From the NCBI RefSeq assembly GCF_023078375.1, contig NZ_CP095554.1, positions 3,960,501 through 4,024,500 of the forward strand: 64,000 nucleotides of DNA, written 5' to 3'. The notes below the pieces were generated by a model, which was given only the letters and a program-made list of their open reading frames with translations, did no database searches and was not told where the DNA came from. Positions within the stretch are counted from its first letter, which is position 1. Each line of letters opens with the position of its first letter. The translations under genes and the position numbers were made by a program. The stretch comes from Roseomonas gilardii subsp. gilardii (GTDB lineage: Bacteria > Pseudomonadota > Alphaproteobacteria > Acetobacterales > Acetobacteraceae). This document shows positions 56,633 to 64,000 of this stretch, one piece after another.

Positions 56633-56729
56633 TAACAACGTTGACCCGGCCGGATTCCGCTCCCTAAATCGCCCACGACACTTGGCGAGCAAGCCTTTCC
56701 ACTCCGCCCAGGCTTGAGGGACTGACCTT

Positions 56730-58445
56730 TTGAACAACGTGACGGCCGGCTTCGATACCACCCCCTTTCGCCTGCTGCGGTCCGAAGGCTTCCTGTCCCC
56801 CTCCACCACGGCCGACTGGTGGCGCGGCGCCGTCATCTACCAGGTCTATCCCCGCAGCTTCGCCGACGGGAACGGCGACGGCATCGGCGACCTGCCCGGC
56901 CTGCTCGGCCGCCTCGGCCACATCGCCGATCTCGGCGCCGATGCGATCTGGATCTCCCCCTTCCAGTGCTCCCCGCAGGAGGACTACGGCTACGACGTCT
57001 CCGACTACTGCGACGTCGATCCGCTCTTCGGCACGCTGGCCGATTTCGACCGCGTCCTGGCCCGCGCCTACCAGCTCGGGCTGAAGGTGCTGATGGACCA
57101 GGTCTGGTCCCATTCCAGCAGCCAGCATCCCTGGTTCCAGGAAAGCCGCGCCTCCCGCCACAACCCGCGATCCGACTGGTATGTCTGGGCCGACCCGTCC
57201 CCCGACGGCACCGCGCCCACCAACTGGCTTTCCGTCTTCGGCGGACCGGCCTGGAGCTGGGAACCCCGCCGCCGGCAGTACTACCTGCACCACTTCCTCG
57301 GCAGCCAGCCCGCCTTCAACCTCCACAACGGGGAGGTGGTGGAGGCGCTCCTGGACATCGGCCGCTTCTGGCTGGACCGCGGCGTGGACGGCTTCCGCCT
57401 CGATGCCGTGGACTGGATGTGCCACGACCCGGACCTGCGCGACAATCCGGCCGCCCACCGCCCCGGCCAGCCCGTCCCGGCCAAGCCCTTCGGCATGCAA
57501 CTGCACCAGCACGACCTGCTGCACCCCCGCACGCTGGAGGTCATCGCCCGCATCCGGGGCCTGCAGGACGAATATCCCGGCACCGCCACCCTGGCCGAGA
57601 TCTCCAGCCAGGACGGCGCCTTCGACCGCCTGCGCCGCTACACCGCCCCCGGCATGTTCGACATGGCCTACACCCTGCGCTTCATGAAGGGGAACCTCAC
57701 CCACGAGACCGTCGCCTCCACCCTGCACTGGATGACGGAGCACCAGGAGGGCTGGCCCTGCTGGTCCTTCAGCAACCATGACGTGGAGCGTGTCGCCTCG
57801 CGCTGGAGCCCGATCGGCGGGCAGCCCGGCCAGCCCAGCCCGGAATTCCTCCGCCTGCTGATGGCCATGCTGCTCACCATGCGCGGCAGCGTCTGCCTCT
57901 ACCTGGGCGAGGAACTCGGCCTCACCGAGGCGGAACTCCGCCCGGAGGACCTGCGCGACCCCTTCGGCATCGCCTTCTGGCCCGACTACAAGGGCCGCGA
58001 CGGCAGCCGCACCCCCATGCCCTGGCAGCAGGACGCGCCGCATCTCGGCTTCTCGACCGGTGGCTCCGGCACCCGGCCCTGGCTGCCCATGCCGGAAGCC
58101 CACCACCCCCTCGCCGCTGAGGCCCAGCGCCGGGACCCTGGCTCGACCCTGAACGCCTGGCGGCACTTCCTGCGCTTCCGCCGGAACCACCCGGCACTGG
58201 TCCACGGTACCCTCGCCCAGGTCGCGGCGCCCGAGCCCCTGATCTGCTTCCGCCGCCACAGCGCGGAGGAATCCCTGCTCTGCGTCTTCAACCTGGGCAA
58301 CGCGCCGCGCGAGTTCGACCTTCCGGCGGAAGGGCTGGTGGAGCCGCTCTGGAGCAGCGCGGCCCGCCTCGCCAGCGGCCCCCGCGCCGCCCTCGGCCCC
58401 TGCGGCGTCCTTATCCTCCGGGACGGCCCCGCAGTGGCGGAATAA
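56730..58445 (+). CDS. GH13 alpha-glucosidase / oligo-1,6-glucosidase
   Basis: A 571-residue glycoside hydrolase of family 13. The (beta/alpha)8 barrel shows the conserved regions: VIYQVYPRSFADGNGDGIGD (about 37-56), MDQVWSHSSSQHPWF (about 122-136), the nucleophile Asp in GVDGFRLDAVDWM (about 221-233), the acid/base Glu in TATLAEISS, and FSNHDVERVASRW. An alpha-amylase C-terminal beta domain follows. The start is a TTG at 56730 after GAGGGA; a GTG at 56739 is possible. It has no signal peptide, so it acts on imported maltose-type sugars. Its 3' end is 9 bases from the convergent efflux gene. Confidence 0.92.
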   Translation: MNNVTAGFDTTPFRLLRSEGFLSPSTTADWWRGAVIYQVYPRSFADGNGDGIGDLPGLLGRLGHIADLGADAIWISPFQCSPQEDYGYDVSDYCDVDPLFGTLADFDRVLARAYQLGLKVLMDQVWSHSSSQHPWFQESRASRHNPRSDWYVWADPSPDGTAPTNWLSVFGGPAWSWEPRRRQYYLHHFLGSQPAFNLHNGEVVEALLDIGRFWLDRGVDGFRLDAVDWMCHDPDLRDNPAAHRPGQPVPAKPFGMQLHQHDLLHPRTLEVIARIRGLQDEYPGTATLAEISSQDGAFDRLRRYTAPGMFDMAYTLRFMKGNLTHETVASTLHWMTEHQEGWPCWSFSNHDVERVASRWSPIGGQPGQPSPEFLRLLMAMLLTMRGSVCLYLGEELGLTEAELRPEDLRDPFGIAFWPDYKGRDGSRTPMPWQQDAPHLGFSTGGSGTRPWLPMPEAHHPLAAEAQRRDPGSTLNAWRHFLRFRRNHPALVHGTLAQVAAPEPLICFRRHSAEESLLCVFNLGNAPREFDLPAEGLVEPLWSSAARLASGPRAALGPCGVLILRDGPAVAE

Positions 58446-58454
58446 GGGCCGCCG

Positions 58455-59980
58455 CTACCCCCCGCGCCGCCGGTATCCCGACACCACATCTCCCGCATCC
58501 CGCGGCAGGCGCACACAGAGCGGCAGCGAGGCCAGCACCACCGCCGCCACCGCGACGAAGGCCATGGAGAAATCCCCCAGCGCCGGCTCGCCATGCCCGT
58601 GTAGCGCCGTGGAGGCCGCCAGCACCGAGGACCCCATCACCACGCCCAGTGCCATGGAAAGCTGCTGCGCCGTGGAATAGAGGCTGGTCGCCGCCGAGAG
58701 CGCCTTCTGCGGCACCTCCGCATAGGCCAGCGAGTTCAGCGAGGTGAAGTGCAGCGAACGGAAGATCCCGTTCACCGCCAGCAGGATGAACACCCCCAGA
58801 GCGGCCATCCGGGCGAGAGCGTCGCCAGCAGCAGGATGATCGCCCCCTGCAGCAGCGTGTTCCAGACCAGCGTGCCGCGATAGCCGAACCACCGCAGCAC
58901 CCGGTGGATCAGCGGCTTCATGCCGAAGGCCCCCAGCGCCGAGGCCAGCGTGATCAGCCCCGAGGTCGTAGCCGAGGCGCCGAAGCCGAGCTGGATCGCC
59001 AGCGGCACCAGGAAGGGGATCGCCCCCGCCCCGATGCGGAACATCGTCCCCGCCGTCACCGTCACCTGGAAGGCCGGGATGCGCAGCAGGCTCAGATCCA
59101 GCGCCGGATGCTCCGCCCGCAGGCAGTGCCGCACCGCCCACCAGCCCAGCACCACCCCCGCCGCCAGCGCCGCCCAGCTCCAGACAGGCTCCAGCAGGCC
59201 GCGCCCCACCGTCTCGAAGCCGAACATCAGGCAGGCCAGCGACAGGCCCACCAGCGTGACCCCGGGCACGTCCAGCTTCGGCGGCCGCTCCTGCTCCGGC
59301 GCGGTGATGAAGCGCCAGGCCAGGAACAGCCCCAGCAGCCCGATCGGCAGGTTGATCCAGAACACCCAGCGCCAGGAAAGCTGGTCGGTCAGGAATCCTC
59401 CCAGCGGCGGCCCCAGGATCGGCCCCAGCAGCCCCGGCATGGTCAGCCAGGTCGTCGCCCGCACGATCTCCTCCTTGGTCACCCGGCGCAGCAGCAGCAG
59501 CCGCGCCACCGGCACCATCATCGCCCCGCCGATGCCCTGCACGACCCGCGCCGCGATCAGCTCGCTCAGCCCCTGTGCCATGCCGCAGGCCGCGGAGGAG
59601 GCCACGAAGACCGCGATGGCCCAGAGGAAGACCCGCTTGGCGCCATAGCGGTCGGCCACCCAGCCGCTCACCGGCACGAAGACCGTCAGCGCCACGAGAT
59701 AGGAGGTGATCGCCGCCGAAAGGTGCAGCGGCTCGCTGCCCAGGTCCCGCGCCATGGCCGGCAGCGCCGTCGCGATCACGCTGCTGTCCAGGTTCTGCAT
59801 GATCAGCGCGCTGGCCACGATCGCCGCGGTGAAGCGCGGATCGTCCACCCAGCCGCGCCGGGCGACGGGCTTCCCGGTGGCCTGTCCGGCATCCTTCCCG
59901 GTGCCGCCACCCCCGATGGCGGGTCGCTCCGCCACCTCGCCGCCCCCGGCCTCCGTCCCCGCGCGCCCGCCTGCCGCCAT
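58455..59980 (-). CDS. DHA2-family drug:H+ antiporter (frame interrupted as sequenced)
   Basis: A 14-helix MFS efflux protein. The N-terminal Ala/Gly-rich part (1-55) leads to MQNLDSSVIATALPAMARDL (motif C/D1 of DHA2), SGWVADRYGAKRVFLWAIAV (motif A) and GIGGAMMVPVARLLLLRR. The frame changes after ATLSPGWPLWG; adding one base to the C run at 58793-58797 gives WGVFILLAVNGIFRS and completes a 508-residue protein ending RLPRDAGDVVSGYRRRG. The ATG at 59980 follows GGGGAGGGG. It stands alone, without a membrane fusion partner. Substrates cannot be told. Confidence 0.87.
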
Positions 59981-60165
59981 GCACACCCCTCCCCTTGCCG
60001 CAAAGCCCGGAAGCCATGCCACCCCGGAGAGCCCGGGCGCATGGACGTCCCGCCCGCTTTCCCCCCGGTATCCGGCACCGCGGAATCCCGACACCAGTGC
60101 AATCCTCCCTTGCGCCGCATGCCCAAGCCTTGCAAGCCACGCGCCGCCGCCGCATTTTCGCCTTC

Positions 60166-60978
60166 ATGGAACAGTCAGCGGGCGAGGCGCGGCGGATACC
60201 GCTGCATGGGCCGGAGGATTTCGAGGGCATGCGCAAGGCGGGGCAACTCGCGGCCGCCTGCCTGGACATGATCACCCCCCATGTGGTGCCCGGCATCACC
60301 ACCGAGGCCCTGGACAAGCTGCTGCACGACTTCATGCTCGACCACGGCGCCGTCCCGGCGACGCTGGGCTACCGCGGCTATCCGAAGAGCTCCTGCATCT
60401 CCATCAACCACGTCGTCTGCCACGGCATCCCGGGCGAGCGCCGGCTGGTGGAGGGCGACATCCTCAACATCGACGTCACCCCCATCCTCGACGGCTGGTA
60501 CGGCGACACCTCCCGCATGTACGTGGCGGGGGAGCCGGGCCGGAAGGCCGCGCTGCTGATGGATGTGACCCATGAGAGCCTGCTGCGCGGCATCGCCGCG
60601 GTGAAGCCCGGCGCCACCCTCGGCGACATCGGCCACGCCATCCAGAGCTATGTGGAAAAGCAGCGCTTCTCCGTGGTGCGCGACTTCTGCGGCCACGGCG
60701 TCGGCCGCACCTTCCACGCCCCGCCCAACATCCTGCATTTCGGCCGCCCCGGCGAAGGCCCGAAGCTCAAGGAAGGCATGTTCTTCACCATCGAGCCGAT
60801 GGTGAATGCCGGCCGCCCGGAGGTGAAGGTGCTCGACGACGGCTGGACCGCCGTGACCCGCGACCGCTCCCTCTCCGCCCAGTTCGAGCACATGGTGGGC
60901 GTCACCGCCACGGGCTGCGAGGTCTTCACCTATTCCCCCGCCGGGCTGCACAAGCCGCCCTACAAGCTGCCCGCCTGA
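60166..60978 (+). CDS. map: Type I methionine aminopeptidase
   Basis: A 270-residue dinuclear metalloprotease that removes the initiator Met. Metal ligands are visible: first Asp in ILNIDVTPILDGWYGDTSRM (about 103-122, two Asp), His in FCGHGVGRTFHAPPNILHF (about 179-197), Glu in FFTIEPMVNAG and Glu in QFEHMVGV. HVVCHGIPGERRL also matches. The ATG at 60166 gives the standard start; no clear ribosome site precedes it. Upstream it is divergent from the DHA2 gene. Confidence 0.95.
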   Translation: MEQSAGEARRIPLHGPEDFEGMRKAGQLAAACLDMITPHVVPGITTEALDKLLHDFMLDHGAVPATLGYRGYPKSSCISINHVVCHGIPGERRLVEGDILNIDVTPILDGWYGDTSRMYVAGEPGRKAALLMDVTHESLLRGIAAVKPGATLGDIGHAIQSYVEKQRFSVVRDFCGHGVGRTFHAPPNILHFGRPGEGPKLKEGMFFTIEPMVNAGRPEVKVLDDGWTAVTRDRSLSAQFEHMVGVTATGCEVFTYSPAGLHKPPYKLPA

Positions 60979-60992
60979 ACCACGCCCCCCGT

Positions 60993-61679
60993 ATGACCGA
61001 CCAGACGAATCCGCCCGCCACCCTGCCCTCCCGCCTGGTGGAGGGCTATCGCGGCTTCCGCTACACGCGCTTCCGGCGCGAACGGCACCACTACGCCCAG
61101 CTGGCCGAGGCCGGCCAGCACCCCCGCATCCTGATGATCGCCTGCGTGGACAGCCGCGTCGCGCCGGAAGTCGTCTTCGACGCCGATGCCGGAGAGATGG
61201 TGGTGGTCCGCAACGTCGCGAACCTCGTGCCCCCCTACCAGCCCGACGCCAACTACCATGGCACCTCGGCCGCCATCGAATTCGCCGTCCGGTCGCTGAA
61301 GGTCGAGCATGTCGTCGTTCTCGGCCATGCCTCCTGCAGCGGCATCAACGCCTTCCGCCGCAACCAGCGTGACCATGTGGACGCGGCGCATGGCGACTTC
61401 GTCGCCCGCTGGATGGACCTGATCGCCCCGGCCCGCGACCACGTCCTGCGCTGCGAAGGCGTGGACCCGCTGCACGATCAGTGCGCCATGGAACACGCCG
61501 CCATCCGCCAGTCCCTGCGCAACCTGCGCACCTTCCCCTGGCTGGCGGAGCGCGAGGCCGCCGGCCAGCTGAGCCTGCACGGCGTCTGGTTCGACGTGGC
61601 CGACGGCACGCTCAGCGCGCTGAATGAGGCCGAGGGCCGCTTCCACCCCGTCCCTGCCGGCCCTCTCACCCAGGACTGA
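60993..61679 (+). CDS. Beta-class carbonic anhydrase
   Basis: A 228-residue zinc enzyme that interconverts CO2 and bicarbonate. Zinc ligands lie in MIACVDSRVAPEV (Cys and Asp-Arg dyad, about 49-61) and VVVLGHASCSGINAF (His and Cys, about 105-119). EMVVVRNVANLVPPY and SAAIEFAVRSLKVEHV also fit. It starts 14 bases after the map stop and is probably co-transcribed with it. Confidence 0.93.
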   Translation: MTDQTNPPATLPSRLVEGYRGFRYTRFRRERHHYAQLAEAGQHPRILMIACVDSRVAPEVVFDADAGEMVVVRNVANLVPPYQPDANYHGTSAAIEFAVRSLKVEHVVVLGHASCSGINAFRRNQRDHVDAAHGDFVARWMDLIAPARDHVLRCEGVDPLHDQCAMEHAAIRQSLRNLRTFPWLAEREAAGQLSLHGVWFDVADGTLSALNEAEGRFHPVPAGPLTQD

Positions 61680-61763
61680 TCCCTTCCGCTCCGCCGGGGC
61701 GGAGGATGAAGCGGAGAACAGAATACTCCCCTGCCGCCCTATGCGGGCTTTGCATGGCGCATA

Positions 61764-61796
61764 ATGCTGGCATAATTTCCTCTGTCAGCATACATG
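61764..61796 (+). promoter_or_regulatory. Inverted repeat and AGCATACAT motif upstream of the TetR gene
   Basis: ATGCTG (61764-61769) and CAGCAT (61786-61791) form a perfect 6-base inverted repeat around 16 bases. The right half continues as AGCATACAT (61787-61795), a word that recurs upstream of emrA at 62558-62566. Candidate operator for the TetR protein encoded just downstream. Confidence 0.5.
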
Positions 61797-61832
61797 CGCG
61801 GTTGTAAGCACGGGCAGTGGATGGGCGGGGGA

Positions 61833-62505
61833 GTGGCAAGGCACACAAAGGCTCAGGCGGAGCAGACGCGCGAAGCGATCCTCGATGCCGCAGAGAAGGT
61901 CTTCTACGAGCGCGGCGTGGCCCGTTCCACGCTGGAGGAAGTCGCCCGCGTCGCCGGCGTCACCCGTGGCGCCATCTACTGGCACTTCCGTGACAAGCTG
62001 GACCTCTTCCTCACCCTGAACGAACGCGCCGAGCTGCCGCATGAGGATCTCGTCGCCCGCCTCGCCGAGAATCCCGAGCTCGACCCGCTGGAAGAGCTCG
62101 ACACCATCATGGCCACCACCAAGCGGCAGTTCGAGCAGGACGAGCGCCGCCGCCGCCTCCTCACCATCTTCTACCAGCGCTGCGAATACGTGGACGAGAT
62201 GGCCCCCGCCCTGCACCGCCTGCAAAGGGCGGACGAGGAACTGCGCGCCAAGTTCCGCGAGCTCCTGCACCTCGCCGCCACGCGCTACCCCCTCGCCCCC
62301 CTGGACCCCGGACACCGCCGCCGACGCCCTCTTCGTACAGATCCGGGGCATGATGCAGCTCTGGCTGCGCGAGCCCCAGGTCTACCGCCTGAGCGAGGAA
62401 GGGCTGCATCTGGCGCGGGCCTTGCTGGCCTCCTTCCGAGCCAAATCCCTGAAAACAGGCAAAAATCCTGAAGATTCCGAGGGTCCCTCCACGCCGCCCG
62501 GCTGA
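61833..62505 (+). CDS. TetR/AcrR-family efflux repressor (frame interrupted as sequenced)
   Basis: A regulator of the AcrR/TtgR group. The DNA-binding domain is ILDAAEKVFYERGVARSTLE (about 17-36), EVARVAGVTRGAIYWHF following; the C-terminal part has RRRLLTIFYQRCEYVDEM and QIRGMMQLWLREPQVYRL. The GTG at 61833 starts at the usual MARxTK position, better than the ATG at 61794. After LAATRYPLAPLDP the frame is lost; removing one C from the run at 62306-62309 restores DTAADALFVQI and 223 residues. This is the opposite direction from most slips here. If real, it would derepress the efflux genes downstream. Confidence 0.85.
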
Positions 62506-62557
62506 GAAGGACGGCATCGGTTAACGGCCCGGCCATGAAACTCAACGAAGAGTGTCT

Positions 62558-62566
62558 AGCATACAT
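62558..62566 (+). promoter_or_regulatory. AGCATACAT motif upstream of emrA
   Basis: The same 9 bases found in the TetR-gene promoter occur here, in an A+T-rich patch 88 bases before the emrA start, preceded by TCT rather than GTC. It may be the second operator of the TetR protein. Confidence 0.4.
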
Positions 62567-62653
62567 TCTCGTCAGTACGTAATTCCGCAGCGCACCACCG
62601 CCCCCTCCGTGGCCGGAATCGGGCGCGCATGGATCTGAGCAACGAGGTACTTC

Positions 62654-63913
62654 GTGGTTGACCGGCACCAGGATGACACGCATCCCCTCACGCATCCGGC
62701 CGACCCCCAGCATGTCCGGGCCAGCCACGCGGAAGAGCCCACCCGCGGCCGCGCCCGCATCCGGCGGGACCGCGCGGATGACGCCGGCAACGGCAGGCCG
62801 GAAGGCGATGGGGAACACGGGAATCCGCCGCCGGACAAGGACAGCGGAAACGGCAAGGGCAAGGACGACCGGGAGCGGAAGACCAACCGCCTGCCGCTGA
62901 TCATCGGCGCCATCCTGCTCGTCATCGCCATCGTGGGCGGCGGCTGGTACTGGTGGACGACGCGCAACCTCGCCTCCACCGACGATGCCTATACCGAGGG
63001 CCGCGCCATCTCCATCGCCCCCCAGGTCTCGGGCTATGTCACCGAGCTGCGCGTCCGGGACAACCAGTTCGTCCATGCCGGCGACGTGATCCTGCGCATC
63101 GACCCGCGCGACTATATCGCCCGCCGCGACCAGGCCGCCGCCAACCTGGAACTCGCCGAGGCCCAGCTCCACAGCGCCGAGATCGACCTGGAGATCGCCC
63201 GCACCCGCTTCCCGGCGGAACAAAAGAGCGCCGAGGCCCAGCTCGCCGCCGCCCGCGCCAGCCAGACCCAGGCGCAGTCGGACTACCGCCGCCAGCGCGC
63301 GGTGGACCCGCGCGCCACCACCCAGACCAGCATCGACACCGCCACCGCCACGCTGCAATCCGCCACCGCCCAGGTGAACCAGGCGCAGGCGCAGTTGCAG
63401 ATCGCCAGCCTGGCGCAGCAGAACATCGACCAGGCCGAGGCCGCCGTCCGGCAGCGCCAGGCCCAGCTCGCGGAAGCCAGGGCCAATCTCGCCCAGGCCG
63501 AGGTGAACCTCTCCTACACCGAGATCCGCGCCCCGCAGGACGGCCACGTCACCCGCCGCAACGTGGAACAGGGCGGCTTCCTGCAACAGGGACAGACCAT
63601 CATGTCCCTGGTCACGCCCGAGCTCTGGGTCGTCGCCAACTTCAAGGAGAACCAGCTCGACCGCATGCGCCCCGGCCAGCGCGTGACGATCGAGGTGGAC
63701 GCTTTCCCGAACCTGGAGCTGCACGGCCACATCGACAGCGTCCAGATGGGCAGCGGTGCCCGCTTCAGCACCTTCCCGGCCGAGAACGCCACCGGCAACT
63801 TCGTGAAGATCGTCCGCCGCGTGCCGGTGAAGATCGTCATCGACAGCGGCCTGCCCGCCGACATGCCCATGCCCCTCGGCCTTTCCGTCGTCCCCACGGT
63901 GACGCTGGAATGA
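62654..63913 (+). CDS. emrA: HlyD/EmrA-family membrane fusion protein
   Basis: A 419-residue periplasmic adaptor of a tripartite efflux pump. A long charged N-terminus (1-78) precedes one helix (about 80-101), the barrel-sandwich start STDDAYTEGRAISIAPQVSG (about 112-131), a coiled-coil hairpin rich in Ala/Gln (about 160-285), and the returning lipoyl half NLSYTEIRAPQDGHVTRRNV (about 286-305). The GTG at 62654 has GAGGT 5 bases upstream. The emrB gene follows 40 bases after the stop. The N-terminal tail is longer than in most EmrA. Confidence 0.92.
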   Translation: MVDRHQDDTHPLTHPADPQHVRASHAEEPTRGRARIRRDRADDAGNGRPEGDGEHGNPPPDKDSGNGKGKDDRERKTNRLPLIIGAILLVIAIVGGGWYWWTTRNLASTDDAYTEGRAISIAPQVSGYVTELRVRDNQFVHAGDVILRIDPRDYIARRDQAAANLELAEAQLHSAEIDLEIARTRFPAEQKSAEAQLAAARASQTQAQSDYRRQRAVDPRATTQTSIDTATATLQSATAQVNQAQAQLQIASLAQQNIDQAEAAVRQRQAQLAEARANLAQAEVNLSYTEIRAPQDGHVTRRNVEQGGFLQQGQTIMSLVTPELWVVANFKENQLDRMRPGQRVTIEVDAFPNLELHGHIDSVQMGSGARFSTFPAENATGNFVKIVRRVPVKIVIDSGLPADMPMPLGLSVVPTVTLE

Positions 63914-63953
63914 CCCGCGCCGGGACAGGCGCGCCGGAAAGGAACGGCCGGCC

Positions 63954-64000
63954 ATGAGCGGCGGCGCGGCGCAATCCGGCGACGACTGGAAGCCCAGCTA
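63954..64000 (+). CDS. EmrB-type DHA2 efflux permease, first 15 codons only
   Basis: The ATG at 63954 follows GGAAAGGAACGG and opens MSGGAAQSGDDWKPS, a typical start of EmrB proteins just before the first helix. The window ends here, so only position and the first residues support the call. It would form the pump with the emrA product. Confidence 0.6.
   Translation, partial: MSGGAAQSGDDWKPS

Larger units (their letters stand above)
56186..56729. other. Gap upstream of the alpha-glucosidase gene
   Basis: A 544-base stretch. The first 310 bases are G+C-rich and contain only a doubtful 71-residue frame. From about 56540 to 56660 the base composition drops sharply toward A+T, with an inverted repeat at 56619-56632 and AACGTT next to it (about 56638-56643). 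This is the probable regulatory region of the alpha-glucosidase gene. Confidence 0.45.

Overview
The window is about 70% G+C and carries gene content and order typical of Acetobacteraceae (order Rhodospirillales). It looks most like a Roseomonas-type aerobic heterotroph. This placement is an inference from the petP/petR-ilvE block, the folM-folB-uvrC-pgsA-moaD-moaE run, the prs/rplY/pth/ychF neighbourhood, Lpx-type lipid A modification and pervasive 4-base start/stop overlaps. No rRNA, tRNA, CRISPR array, insertion sequence, prophage or plasmid gene was found, so this is ordinary chromosome.

Layout. 1-1165: cobalamin riboswitch and cbtBA cobalt uptake. 1358-4899: small proteins and a DUF1800/DUF1501 pair. 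4936-7044: chemoreceptor. 7122-12988 (minus): organosulfur operon with permease, ATPase, two binding proteins, a flavin monooxygenase of the acyl-CoA dehydrogenase fold and an SsuD-like LLM monooxygenase. 13399-16146: Lrp regulator, single-domain response regulator, NRAMP Mn transporter. 16201-19269: SPFH protein, nucleoside hydrolase, DUF2236 protein. 19326-22306: divergent MerR regulator and Zn/Cd-type P-type ATPase with a palindromic operator between them. 22477-25769: amino-acid binding protein, a 56-residue membrane peptide, and a LOV blue-light histidine kinase with a receiver, divergent from uvrB (25887-28094). 28336-34741: SRPBCC protein, folM-like reductase, folB, uvrC, pgsA, a lipoprotein, moaD, moaE. 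34738-40014: membrane protein, GntR regulator, MFS sugar-acid carrier, M20 amidohydrolase. 40070-44178: petR-petP divergent from ilvE, then a sensor kinase that probably partners PetR. 44308-53621 (mostly minus): ychF, ArsC-like protein, fatty acid hydroxylase, pth, rplY, OsmC, two glutathione transferases and a histidine phosphatase, a decayed NmrA pseudogene, and prs. 53909-64000: old yellow enzyme, LpxO-like hydroxylase, alpha-glucosidase, DHA2 efflux pump, methionine aminopeptidase, carbonic anhydrase, and a TetR-emrA-emrB efflux locus cut by the window end.

Two things stand out. First, at least nine apparently intact genes are broken by the loss of one C or G in a homopolymer run, and two more by one extra base. 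Restoring that base gives a normal protein in each case, so the likeliest cause is consensus error in the assembly rather than gene decay; the NmrA pseudogene is a real exception. Second, three intergenic copies of a two-hairpin element share flanking words and a fixed loop core while the hairpin arms change in a compensated way. This points to a structured dispersed repeat.
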